Shown: positions 53,311 to 63,726 of the stretch, one piece after another
Numbering within the stretch: the stretch's first letter is position 1
Layout of the letters: each line of letters begins with the position of its first letter
Source: Septoria linicola
Taxonomy: Eukaryota; Ascomycota; Dothideomycetes; Mycosphaerellales; Mycosphaerellaceae
Assembly: GCA_024114885.1 (NCBI GenBank)
Contig: CP099420.1
Coordinates: 1,612,001-1,676,000 of the forward strand
DNA length: 64,000 bases
Direction: 5' to 3'
Translations under genes and position numbers: made by a program
Notes under the pieces: model-generated
Seen by the model: the letters and a program-made list of their open reading frames with translations, nothing else
Told to the model about the DNA's origin: nothing
Databases searched by the model: none

Positions 53311-54905
53311 ATGCGTCTTGCAACTATCGCTGCAATTGCAGCCTCCGTTGCTTCTACTGTGGCTGACCCGCAACAGACTCTGCCTCACAGCCTGCCAGAG
53401 GAGCCAGTCTCATCAGACTCGATCATCTCTGAGCTTGCAAGAATTCAGTCCAAGATCGACGCTGCTGCTCTGAAGTCGAAGACCGCTGACGATAGTGCTC
53501 GTCCCACCATCACGACCATTTCCTATGACTCCACGCCTAAGACTCTTATGGGTCTGCTGGCGCACGATCACCCAGAAATTGGCTTCCGCCTCTGGCTCTC
53601 GGTACTGGCAGGCATTCGCAAGGACCTTAAGACGTCCGAGACTGAACAGCACAGCCACCAGAACCAGACGTATGATCCTGAGCTCATTTCCATTGTGGCA
53701 GCGGCTCTCGGGCATAGTACCCACGCCGCTTCCACTGCCACGAGCAAGGTCACCCCTCATGCTCACCCAACGAAGACCGAGTACAGCAATACCTACGGGA
53801 TCCTGGCAACACCCACATGGACGGACGATCACGTAGCTCCTCACGTCACCAACTACGTGCCAATCCCAAAGCACACGACCTACAAGCACGGCTCCTATGC
53901 AACTGATAGGAAGACTTCATCCTCAAAGTACCACCACGCTTCTGGACCTACGACATCTCGCAGTAACAACAGCTATGCCACTAGCTCCAAGACCTCCCAC
54001 TACCACCACTCACCAAAGCCAACAACTTTGATCAAGAGCCGCACTTATGCGACTAGCGCTAGGACATCGCGTGCCGTCCCGACCACGACTGGATATATCG
54101 AAGCCAGAGATTTGTACAGCAGCCACCGAGCTCACCCAATCGACATGCTTCCTCCACACAAGGGACCAGGTAACATGAACCATCACACCAGATCAGCATC
54201 CACCAGCAAGCATGCATACACTTCTCCTGCAAAGCCCGTGCCTGTCGCTACAACCACAGAAGTCAAGGTTGTGACATTGTACCCAGAAGACTCTACGCCG
54301 ATCCACGTCACCTTTGACGGCACCAAGTTTCCCGGAATTGCTTCGCCAACTGCACACCGAACCTCCTCGTCAACTGATACCAAGACCTCAGCAACTGCCA
54401 CTACCCACACATCGAGCTCCGTTGATCACAACACCTCTCCTCGTGTTCTGAGTCCTGCCTCCGACAACTCCCCTGCTGCCGTGACCGAGACCCAGACTGC
54501 CCTCCCAAACCCTCCTGTGGAGCCTCAGCCTTCACCTCCACCGAATTTCTCTGGAGACAAGCTCGACGAGCGCGCTATCCCAACTGCCATTCACGCCTCC
54601 TTCGGCACATTCGACAGCGCCTCCCGTCTGAAGCCAGATGTTCCACGCACTGTCACTTCGTCGCACTTCCCTCGCTTTCCGCTCTCGGTCGATGGTCATT
54701 ATACATTCCTGGAGAGAGCGGCACCTACCGAGAGTGATTCTGCACTGACCGAGACTGTTATTCGCACTCGCACTGTTCATGCCACGGGCGAGAAGGTCGC
54801 TACTTCAACCATGAGTGTTGAGGCTGAGGCAACAGAATGGTGAGTAATCGGTTGATTGCAGAACATGTTCAGCTAAGCTTACATACGTATTCTAGGATTT
54901 ACTGA
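53311..54905 (+). CDS. Ser/Thr/His-rich secreted protein with Kex2-like sites
   Basis: The ATG at 53311 starts a signal peptide (MRLATIAAIAASVASTVA). About 510 aa of Ser/Thr/Pro/His-rich sequence follow with imperfect internal repeats of the form YAT-x-x-KTS...YHH (SYATDRKTSSSKYHH, SYATSSKTSHYHH, TYATSARTSR). Dibasic or EAR/DER/LER-type sites (YIEARDLYSS, LDERAIPTAIH, FLERAAPTES) could be processing points. The open frame ends at 54843. However, GTGAGT at 54840, a branch-like gctaagc and TAG at 54893-54895 predict a 56-nt intron that would change the end only from W-stop to W-I-Y-stop at 54905; I prefer the spliced form. The function is unknown. An O-mannosylated wall or effector protein is possible. 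Confidence 0.75.
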
Positions 54906-55841
54906 GCGCCATATATTGTGTGTAGGGCATGGCTGTGGGATCCTGAGTTGCAAGCGCTCGTGCGATATCAGCTACAGCTCTCGAATGGTCTTCCGGATCA
55001 ATCGCAGATTCGATAGAAAGAAAGCAAGGTGTTACGGCGTTGGTTGTCATTAGAGCTTAGATAGCTACTAAAGTTTCTGGCTTGTGGTTTGCGAACGGTT
55101 TTTTTACCGGCACTCATCTCCTAAACTGTATCAGCCTTTGCGTTGTAGAGTTGTGTTCAGTGTTGTGAATCATGGCCATGTCTCATGGTTCACACATACA
55201 TTCATTGGCTAACTCCAGCGATGGAGGGCCAGCACCAGCGTCTGCAACCTGGAAACCACAAGAATCAAGATTCATTGGTCGATTGCCCTTATACCTCGAA
55301 TCTGTCTATCGATCATGTTTAAAGGACCACTATCATCGTTGCCGACTCGTCCCACATGTTTCCATCGATCAACCCTAGGAAGATGGAGGGACTTGGCGGT
55401 ACTGACGACACGATCGTCCATCGTCCGTCGTCCAAGCACGAGGTCATCGTCTTGACTTTGTTATTTCATGTTCTGCTTCTGGCACAAGCAGGCTTGCGCT
55501 GCTAGCTGCTCTACGTCCGAACCACTCTGACCTTGGTGTCCTGGCTACCTCCGCCTGTGAAGCACAAGAAGAGACCCCGCCGGCCATCGCCACGCTACAA
55601 GCTCTCTTCTTACCGGAATGAGCGGATGCTTGTCGACCATGAGAGCGGCTACCATATACGGGCCTACAAAGCAGGACAACGATCGAGGACGCACTCGGTG
55701 AAGGACACGCAAGAGTCGGCGAGGTACTGCTGCGTTGGGTAGTAACAACAGTCGGACAAGCCAAGAACTTCGTGGTGTCGGCTCAACTTCGGCCACAAAT
55801 CTCGAAATACTGATATTGTTACTCATTTTTAACGACTCATC
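54906..55841. other. Intergenic upstream of tRNA-Gln
   Basis: Short overlapping frames only. A small direct cluster of tcgtccatcgtccgtcgtcc-like units lies near 55411-55431. No gene is supported. Confidence 0.3.
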
Positions 55842-55925
55842 GGTTTTATAGTGTAAGTGGTTATCACATCGGATTCTGATTCTCAGAACGTTCCGGTAAT
55901 CGCGGTTCGAGTCCGCGTAAGACCT
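55842..55925 (+). tRNA. tRNA-Gln(CTG) with short intron
   Basis: The acceptor stem GGTTTTA/TAAGACC pairs (one G-U), with discriminator T at 55925. The 5' part GGTTTTATAGTGTA followed by GTGGTTATCAC is the typical fungal tRNA-Gln start. The anticodon stem TCGGA/TCCGG encloses TT-CTG-A, with an intron of about 11 nt (ttctcagaacg) after position 37. The T-arm is CGCGG-TTCGAGT-CCGCG. It would decode CAG. Confidence 0.9.
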
Positions 55926-55964
55926 ACTCTTTACCTCAACGCGTAGCACAGTATATGTATTCTG

Positions 55965-56947
55965 CTATAGTATCATTACTTTTGCCAAAGCTAGAAATTT
56001 CACACAGAGAGCAGTCCTCTGGGCCTCATCAAACTCATGCTTGTTGTCAACTAGAAACTCTTTCAACGTTCTAGGTGGACGGCCAGTCACCTGTTCTACA
56101 ACGTCTGGTGTCCTTCCACCATAACCACCGGCGAACTTCTGGTCCAGCGCAGCTAGTATCTGTGCAAAGCTTTCCGGTAGTCCAGAATCTACGTGAAACT
56201 TGACCAACTCATCGGGACTCTTCCTGATATGCACAATCTCCCGCCCGAGCACCCCAGAGAAGATTGCAGCGACCTATGACTTAGCCTCTGTTGCTATTGG
56301 TATATCAGGGACACACTTACATCGTCGTAGCTTAAGCTCTGTGGTCCAGTTATGTAGTGGTCAGTATTGTGTGGCTTCTCATCGATGAGAGCCCGATAAG
56401 CCACGGCGGCGATGTCTCTCGCACTGAGCCAAGGGATCCTGCCGTCTCCTGCAGCACTGTATATCCTCCCTTCCTTCATAATCGCTTGCCATTGGTAGCC
56501 ACCATACCCTTTCTCGATGAAGTTCTCCACAAAGAAATGCGGTCGAACCACGGCCCACTCGATCGTTCCTGCATCGCCCAATCTATGTAGTTCTGCATGG
56601 GCTTTGCCGAGCAGGAGACCACCTTCCTCGGCCTCTGTTGCGGTGAGCAGCACAAAGCGACGAACTCCTCGAGCTATGGCAAAATGGACAAATGACATGA
56701 CCAGATCAGCTCCATCTTCGGTATCGAGGCCGACCAGATATACTGCGGTGATCGGGCTTCTCTTGGCTTGTTCGTGCTCGAATGGGTTACCATATGTTGC
56801 ACTGTCTGACCAGTCGAACTTCGCCATGGGAACGGCGCAAGACTTATCCAGTGAACGTGAGGCGATCAAGACTGGGTACTGAGGAGTCAACATTGATGTC
56901 AACTCGGATGCAGTCTTGCCGCGGGAACCTGTTACGAGGATCGTCAT
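55965..56947 (-). CDS. NmrA-like reductase of the EasG/FgaFS (agroclavine dehydrogenase) type
   Basis: Two exons, 56947-56321 and 56273-55965; the 47-nt intron (GTAAGT...CATAG) is phase 0; 311 aa. The ATG at 56947 directly precedes the Rossmann strand TILVTGSRGKTASEL. Other marks are PVLIASRSLD, FDWSDSATYGNPF, AVYLVGLD, ARGVRRFVLLTATEAEEGG, WAVVRPHFFVENFIE, GRIPWLSARDIAAVAYRAL, YITGPQSLSYDDVAAIFSGVL and TGRPPRTLKEFLVDN. EasG-type enzymes reduce iminium intermediates in ergot alkaloid synthesis, but many relatives lie outside such clusters and none of the other ergot genes is nearby. It starts 700 bp from a divergent Zn2Cys6 gene. Confidence 0.87.
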
Positions 56948-57646
56948 TCTGCTTCTTGTTTTGGCTCTTGAGCCTGTGCTCGTGTAGTGACAACGCGTGT
57001 AAGTCTGTGGCTGTAGTTGGGGAGATTGACAGACATTCTCGTTAGTCTTATACTCTTGAGTCCTACCTGACAACCACGACTCACTGATGAACAGCAGGTG
57101 AGTTGATATGTCATCATACCTTGGCCTGGAGTTCGATGGAGTTCGCAACCTAGCTCTTGTAGAGCGCTCGATACCGATCGGAGATCGATTGCGGTATTGC
57201 AGTCAGGAAGGAGTGCGCAGCCCTTTGTGCTGACATGAGCGGGCATTGCAAGCTGACTAAAGCGTGAGCAAATGAGATGCAGCCTAGGCCGCCCGTGTCA
57301 CCGGCCAAGAATGCCACATTGCTGGCATCAAAATGTTGACTGTCTGTGCATGAGTTCGAGAGCCTCGCTGTCGGAGTCCCACATGAGCTCACAATGTGTG
57401 CTGCGCAAGATCGACAGCATGTGGAATCGTGAGACGTTCTCGCAAGGTGAAAAGGAGAAATCGGCGGAACGTCCGGCCGAAAGGCCGCTTGGCCTTTTGG
57501 TTTACCAGGGCAAGGATGCAACAGACATCTGGGCAGCATCTCCTCCGCTCACGCTGCAACGATAACCCAATGGATGCAACGCATGATCGCAAGTACCGCA
57601 ATGACGTGGAACGGGAAGGCGACAGCAGCAAACACACCTCATCAGG
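56948..57646. other. Intergenic: divergent promoter region with a hairpin
   Basis: The gap lies between the EasG-like gene (minus) and a Zn2Cys6 regulator (plus). It contains a perfect 7-bp inverted repeat, aaaggcc at 57480-57486 and ggccttt at 57491-57497, with a 4-nt loop. Overlapping short frames have no motif. Confidence 0.4.
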
Positions 57647-59137
57647 ATGTCAACAACAGCTCGACGCGCCCGCGTAGTTGAAGGATCTTGCTGGACCTGC
57701 AAAAATCGTCGAGTCAAATGTGATCTGGCGAAGCCGACTTGCGGAAGGTGTCAGAAGAATGAACAGGAATGTGGGTATGGCCAGGTTCCGTTTCGCTGGG
57801 TTGGCGGTCAAGCTCTGCGTGGCAGACACGCACCCTCTTCCCGTTCAGAAGATCTTGGCAGCCTGAAGGTGCAGTCAGTGGGGCCTGACCAGCCTGCTCG
57901 TCGTGCATTCGAACCGAGCAGACGAAATCTGGGCCCTCTGAAGGCTGTTAAAGCGCAAGAAGAAGTGTCAAATGCTGTTCTACCTTTGGCCTTGACATCA
58001 TCTATTGGCCAAGACACGCTTGTGCCCTACTTCATCAACATCGTGCTACCACGTTACTGCCTGCGTGACTTCGTGATCAGTCTTGACCACGATCTCCTAC
58101 TTAAGGATGAGGCTCTCCGTGAAGCGACATTGGCAATATCAAGAGCGCACTTTGATATGCAAGCAAAGAACGGCTCCGCACTGGCAAGAAACCGATCACG
58201 ACAAACCGCGATTGCGACCTTCCGTAGACAGCTGGCGTCCAATGCTGTAGCAGAATCGGCCGCGCAGAATCTGTTCTCCACAAACGTCTTGTTCTGTCTG
58301 TTGGATGGCATGATTGAACCGACCGAAGAGACCAATGCTTCGACTTTGCACTTGAAGGGCGGCTTCGCAATTCTCGATCGCTGGAACAACATTGTCCCAG
58401 ATATCATTGCGGCGGGCGGTATTCGGACCCATTTGTTGTCAGTATTCACGACTTTAGACCTTGTGCATGCCATACTGAGTGGTCGCAATCCCCATTTCGA
58501 GCCCACAATCTATCGACAGCTAGCCAATGTCCAAGCTTGGTGGGGCCGACTTGACCCAGATGATGCGATCATATCAGCTTCGGAAAACTTATGCAGGCTG
58601 GCAGCACTTGGTAGCATGGTTCGCACTAGCCTGGACATGTTCGGTCGCGAAGCGACACAACAACGTGTGTTCTACTTCGAAAGCATGCTCAGCAGCCCTA
58701 TCCGTGCCCACTTCCGCCAAACGGACTGTTTGTCGGAGCACAATAGTACAAGGATGGACGACTGGACCGCTTTTTGCACTTTGTACGACATCTCAGCTCG
58801 CATCTTCTACGAACGTGCCATCCGACTGAAGTCAGTAGACGATGGTATTGTGCAGCTATATACCAAGCAGGCGGCGCGGATGCTTAAGCAAGATCTCTTC
58901 TCTGGTATGCTGCAGCATTGTATTGTCCTACCACTCGTGATCATAGGCGCACATTGCCTCGATGATCATGATCAAGACGCTATATGCCGTGCGCTAGCGC
59001 CGACGCTGTCGTACTTGTCCTTTGGCTGCCTTCTAGTAATGGAGCAATTCCTGAAGGCCACCTGGAAGAAGCGGGATCTCGATGTCACATGGTGGGAATC
59101 GTTCGAAGATATAGCAGAGAAGATCTTCCTGTTTTGA
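57647..59137 (+). CDS. Zn2Cys6 transcription factor (Fungal_trans_2 type)
   Basis: Intronless, 496 aa, ATG at 57647. The zinc cluster at residues 15-42 has spacing C-x2-C-x6-C-x6-C-x2-C-x6-C (CWTCKNRRVKC...CGRCQKNEQEC). A basic linker follows, then the helical regulatory region: QDTLVPYFINIVLPRYCLRD, EALREATLAISRAHF, NLFSTNVLFCLLDGMIEP, TLHLKGGFAILDRW and LTSFA-like LSSPIRAHFRQTDCL. Intact and nuclear. Its head-to-head position with the EasG-like reductase makes that gene a candidate target. Confidence 0.9.
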   Translation: MSTTARRARVVEGSCWTCKNRRVKCDLAKPTCGRCQKNEQECGYGQVPFRWVGGQALRGRHAPSSRSEDLGSLKVQSVGPDQPARRAFEPSRRNLGPLKAVKAQEEVSNAVLPLALTSSIGQDTLVPYFINIVLPRYCLRDFVISLDHDLLLKDEALREATLAISRAHFDMQAKNGSALARNRSRQTAIATFRRQLASNAVAESAAQNLFSTNVLFCLLDGMIEPTEETNASTLHLKGGFAILDRWNNIVPDIIAAGGIRTHLLSVFTTLDLVHAILSGRNPHFEPTIYRQLANVQAWWGRLDPDDAIISASENLCRLAALGSMVRTSLDMFGREATQQRVFYFESMLSSPIRAHFRQTDCLSEHNSTRMDDWTAFCTLYDISARIFYERAIRLKSVDDGIVQLYTKQAARMLKQDLFSGMLQHCIVLPLVIIGAHCLDDHDQDAICRALAPTLSYLSFGCLLVMEQFLKATWKKRDLDVTWWESFEDIAEKIFLF

Positions 59138-59811
59138 TCATCGGCAGTACGGTATAATAGTCTGTAGCACTGCGATCAGGTTCCTGCTCTCGCAATAATG
59201 TCTACAACTCTCACGTGAAGCACAGTCTCAGTAACGATCACGAAGGAATGTGTTGCTACTTGAGCCGAGCCGCGTGTGCAGATCGTGGGCTGAGCATGAC
59301 ACATTGATACGCTAACCAGACGAGACAGAAAGAAGAACCATATTCTGGCTTACAGATTCTTGTACCACGTGAGGTCGTCAGACATGCGGCTAGCTTCCGC
59401 TCGTACATGTACAAGTCGCAGGTACAGCTCTCGAGGGACAGATCTGAGATGGTCTCCCGGCCGAGGCGGGTCACATGTATGCTTCCGCTAGCAGGCGACA
59501 AAGGCACTCCTGCACTCCAAGTGAAAAGCCACATTTTACCTAGAGGGAGGACTGAAATCGCCTACAGCTTACCAATTGAGCCTCAACTGTGTCGATCTTT
59601 GGGAGCTGTACTGTGCCCCACTCACGTTCCGGAAGCACGCTAATGAGACCAAACATGAGAGGTGAATTCTACAGCAACGAAAACTGCTGACAAGTTTGAC
59701 ATGATCGTGATTATGGAAGAGCGGAATGGGGAGTGTAGCCAGTGTTCTGTAAGTGGTGGCATATAACAAGTCATGCTTGCGCTACGTCGTGTCACGACCA
59801 ACTAGTGATCC
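59138..59811. other. Intergenic
   Basis: This tandem-gene spacer shows no supported feature. Open frames of 66-92 codons lie on both strands without motifs. Confidence 0.3.
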
Positions 59812-60680
59812 ATGATGTCTTCTTTCTCCTCTGAGGACGTTGTACTTCGCACACCATATGATCTTCTTCTTTGCAAGAAATGCGGTACGCAGTACTCCGT
59901 GGATGCCACTTCGAACAAGGAGGAATGCAAGGTCTGTGATGATCCACGTCAATATGTTTTGCCAACAGGACAGGTCTTCACCACACTTGGCAAGCTGAAA
60001 GATGAGGGCCGGAAGAATGTTTGGTGGCAACTCGGACAAGAAGGAATTGAAGCAAGAGTTTGGAGTGTCAAGACTTATCCTGAGGTACCATCTCTGCTCG
60101 CAGCCCAGCCCATCCTAGGACTCTTCAGCTGACCATCTAGTTCGCAATCGGCGACCGCGCGATCCTGATCCAGACTGATGCTGGCAATATCTTGTGGGAC
60201 TTGATACCATTCATTGACCAGCAGATTGTGGAGCGCATCGTGGAGCTTGGAGGACTGGAAGCAATCGTGATCTCCCATCCTCACTACTACTCCACGTGGG
60301 CCGACTGGAGCAGGACATTCAACTGTCCTGTGTATGTTGGCAAGCCCGACCAAAACTGGCTGGAGCGTGTAGATACTCCTGGCGCCGACGTTCGATTCCT
60401 GACGGAACACTATTCGGAGATCCTGCCAGGCTCTGGTGCTCAAGCGGTGCTCACGGGCGGACACTTTCCCGGTGAGCGAAAATGTGCTCATTGATTAGAC
60501 CAATGCTGATTTCTTCCAGGCTCGCTGCTCTTGTATTGGCAAGGAATCTTGTTCATCGCCGACACCATCTTCACAAGTCCCAGTGCCATGAACCCATTCC
60601 CGGGCAAGAACCGAGTCATCAGTTTTACATTCTTTTGGAGGTCATTAACGCTCTGTCTCATTTATTGTCGACCATCCTAG
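59812..60680 (+). CDS. Metallo-beta-lactamase-fold protein, C-terminus probably frameshifted
   Basis: Three exons, 59812-60084, 60141-60471 and 60520-60680; introns of 56 and 48 nt agree in phase; 254 aa as read. An N-terminal zinc-ribbon-like part (CKKCGTQYSV, CKVCDDP) precedes the MBL part: GDRAILIQTDAGNILWDLI, AIVISHPHYYSTWADW (SHPHYY replaces the usual HxHxDH, so metal binding may be altered), VLTGGHFPGSLLLYW, ILFIADTIF and NRVISFTFFW. After FFW this frame quickly stops at 60680. The next frame over reads on as a plausible helix (VINALS, STILDLARVLGRSLGQDVKLE), so one missing base near 60642 may have cut off the normal end. Confidence 0.7.
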
Positions 60681-60807
60681 ACCTCGCTCGTGTTCTGGGC
60701 AGATCTCTCGGACAAGATGTCAAGCTGGAGAAAGCCAATGCTGGTCCGCTCCAATCCCGAAACAAGCTCATCACCATGCTGCGATCTTGCGCAATCCGAG
60801 GTTCTGC

Positions 60808-61569
60808 CTATCTCGACGTCTTGCTTTCAGCCATGAATTGACGTTTGTGATGTGATGGTATCATGCTCAGAGCTTTTGATGGACGTCCGAATCTAATCAT
60901 GGTTGCAGCATACCAAATCGCATTCCTCTGCATCTGGACGACATATCGAACATCTGGCGGCTTGTAATGCCTCTCGACTTCCACACCTGCCTGGGTGCTT
61001 TTAAGGGCATGGATGTACGGACAGTGGAAAACGAAGCCGAGCGAGGTACTGGAGGTGTCAAAGGCAGGCTGCTGGAGAGCTGTAAGATCTACTGCAGGGC
61101 AATGGGGTGGACGAAGCACGCTATGCTGAACGAAGCGATCTGATAGGCGAGCTAAGGTAGCATCCAACACATAGCTAAGACCGCAGATGTACACGATACA
61201 TGTGCAGAAACCGTGCAGAGAAGCAGCGTAGAAGCCAGCGAAGCGTTTGAGGACCAGTTCCTCGGCTGCGATCGCCCTCTCCAGGATCTTCTCCATGCCT
61301 CCGCAAAATCTTGACATCCACCAGCTTGCATCCTCGTCCACAACGAGCCTCCCATTAGGTAACACCTCACACGGACCCCTATATGTCGTGCGCCTTTTCA
61401 GAGCAACACGCACTGCACAAAGTCGATGGATGGGGTTGCAATCGGCTGGCGGCGGGCAATACGACGCCATAAGACCAAGGCCGAGCAGAATACCACTAGA
61501 TGGCCTTCGATGCATATGCGAAGTCGAATGTCCGCGATCCTTCAATGAGTGGCGCGGACATGCATCCAA
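60808..61569 (-). CDS. Hypothetical open frame, doubtful
   Basis: A 253-codon frame starts with ATG at 61569. The central part (MEKILERAIAAEELVLKRF, AGFYAASLHGFC) looks somewhat protein-like. The ends are Arg/Ser/Cys-rich and no family motif is seen. An overlapping upstream frame has a hydrophobic stretch (VIQMALIFTYLLPVLG, about 61620), so a two-exon membrane protein is possible, but I could not find a convincing splice pair. Confidence 0.22.
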   Translation of the reverse strand: MDACPRHSLKDRGHSTSHMHRRPSSGILLGLGLMASYCPPPADCNPIHRLCAVRVALKRRTTYRGPCEVLPNGRLVVDEDASWWMSRFCGGMEKILERAIAAEELVLKRFAGFYAASLHGFCTCIVYICGLSYVLDATLARLSDRFVQHSVLRPPHCPAVDLTALQQPAFDTSSTSLGFVFHCPYIHALKSTQAGVEVERHYKPPDVRYVVQMQRNAIWYAATMIRFGRPSKALSMIPSHHKRQFMAESKTSR

Positions 61570-61898
61570 AAGAGTCTCCCAGAACCGGAAGGAGATAAGT
61601 AAAGATAAGTGCCATCTGGATCACATTGGTTCGCTGTTCCCATGGTGTGTCTGTGGCGGGCGAGATGAGAGTTTGCCAATGCTGGGCAGCCAAGAGTCCG
61701 CTCGTTCGTGCACTTGGCCACGAGGAATGCCAGGGTCTGGCTCGTGGTCCGCTTGCAGTAGTGCACAGCATGTGTCTGGTACGCGCTCGGACGTGTTGAC
61801 CACGAGCGGTATAAGTATCAAAGACATGGCCCAGCTGATTGTCCGCCCATCGCTGTCGCGTCCATCGCGTATCAATTCCTCCAGCGCCTTTGCCCATC

Positions 61899-63726
61899 AT
61901 GAATACCACGGCTATGCCCGACAACGAGAAGGGCTATGAAGCCGACATCCACACCACGAGCTCCAGCCAGGATGGAGAAGTCTTCACTCCAGCTGTCGAG
62001 CCACGGCTGATGACTCGTCTGGGTCTGACGGCCGAGTCCTTTCAGCGCCGCAACCTAGCCGACAAGCACAACCAGCTCAACAAGACCATGAAATCCCGCC
62101 ATCTGAACATGATTGCCATTGGTGGCTCCATCGGAGCTGGTCTGTTCGTCGGTTCCGGTAGTGCGCTCAGACGTGGTGGACCAGCTGGTGTTATCATTGC
62201 CTTCTCCATCATCGGTGTCGTAAGTGAAGCTCAGTCAGCAAATGAGGTGGATTCCAGCTAACCACTCCATAGATGATCTTCAACGTCGTTCACGCTCTCG
62301 GTGAACTTGCCTACATCTATCCAATCTCTGGTGGATTTTACACGTACTCCGTCCGCTTTATCGATCCAGCCTGGGGATTCGCCATGGGTTGGAACTATGT
62401 TCTCCAATGGGCCGTCGTCTTACCGCTTGAACTGGTTGTTGCTGGTCTGACTGTGGCATTCTTTGGTCTCGAAGTGAATAATGCCATATGGATCACGGTC
62501 TTCTGGGTTGCCATCATGCTCATCTCACTTTTTGGTGTTCTCGGATACGCCGAAGAAGAGTTTTGGGTCTCGCTGTTGAAGTTGACCACGATCATCGTCT
62601 TCATGTTCATGGGTGTCATCTTCGCATGTGGTGGTGGCCCAAGCAGCGGCTTGTACGGCGAATACTGGGGCGCCAGGCTTTGGTACAATCCAGGTGCTTT
62701 CGCCAACGGATTCAGAGGTGTCTGCAGTGTCTTCGTGACTGCAGCTTTCTCTTTCTCTGGAACTGAGCTTGTCGGTTTGGCAGCTGCTGAGTCCGCGAAC
62801 CCTCAAAAGGCCCTCCCGAGCGCCATCAAGCAGGTGTTCTGGCGCATCACCCTCTTCTACGTCTTTGGTCTCTTCTTCGTCGGTCTTCTTGTACCTTACG
62901 ATGATGACCGCCTCCTAGGCTCTGGCAGCTTGATTGATGTCTCGGCTTCCCCATTCGTCATCGTCGCTATCAACGCCGGACTGCCAGCCTTCGGAACCTT
63001 CGTCAACGTCGTTATCATGGTTTCTGTGCTCTCAATCGGCTTGTCCGGTGTCTATGGTGGTTCCCGCACTCTCACCGCACTTGCTGAGCAAGGTTACGCG
63101 CCAAGGTTCTTCAGCTACGTCGATCGTGCAGGTCGTCCACTTTGGTCGACCATCACTATCATAGCATTCGGTGCCCTGGCTTACGTCTCTATGGCGAGCT
63201 CCGGAGTTACTGTCTTCAACTGGCTCCTTGCCCTCTCTGGTCTTGCTGCCCTGTTCACATGGGGAAGCATCTGTCTTGCACACATTCGCTTCCGGTCCGC
63301 ATGGGCCTACCACGGTCATACTCTCGATGAGATCCCGTTCAAGGCCGCTTTCGGTGTGTGGGGTTCGTGGTTGGGTTTGATCTTGATCATCCTCGTACTC
63401 ATTGCCCAGGTATGTGCCCAATTCTCTCTAAAGTGGCAAATACACCAGCTAATATCGTACAGATTTACGTCGCTATTGCCGATGCCTACGAGGCAGAGAC
63501 TCCCAGCGAAGCAGCCTCCGCGTTCTTCCTGTCTCTCCTCGCCATTCCTGTCGTCCTCGTCTTCTACATCGCCGGCTTCGTCTGGAAGCGTGAATCATGG
63601 AAGAGTCTTGCCTCGATCGATGTCGACAGTGGGCGTCGTGACTTGGACTATGAGACCTTCCAGGCCCTCAAGGCCAAGCGCGCTGCATGGCCGGCGTGGC
63701 GAAGAATCATCGACAAGTTTGTCTAA
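61899..63726 (+). CDS. Amino-acid permease of the yeast AAT family (APC superfamily)
   Basis: Three exons, 61899-62219, 62273-63409 and 63463-63726; two 53-nt introns of phase 0; 573 aa. The ATG at 61899 begins a hydrophilic N-terminus. The first helix carries the family signature MKSRHLNMIAIGGSIGAGLF. About twelve membrane segments follow, including VHALGELAYIYPISGGFYTY, VFVTAAFSFSGTELVGLAAA (conserved E-x-A region), QVFWRITLFYVFGLFFVGLL, SVLSIGLSGVYGGSRTLTAL and WGSICLAHIRFRSAW. The cytosolic tail ends RRIIDKFV. It is a proton-coupled amino-acid uptake carrier at the plasma membrane; specificity cannot be read from the sequence. Confidence 0.95.

Noticed and set aside
55965..59137. An ergot-alkaloid biosynthetic cluster
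   Set aside because: Only an EasG-like reductase and a regulator are present; no prenyltransferase, P450, catalase-like or old-yellow-enzyme gene lies nearby.
61496..61924. 142-codon minus-strand frame with a hydrophobic stretch
   Set aside because: It has one possible membrane helix, but no splice site joins it to the downstream frame and the rest looks random.
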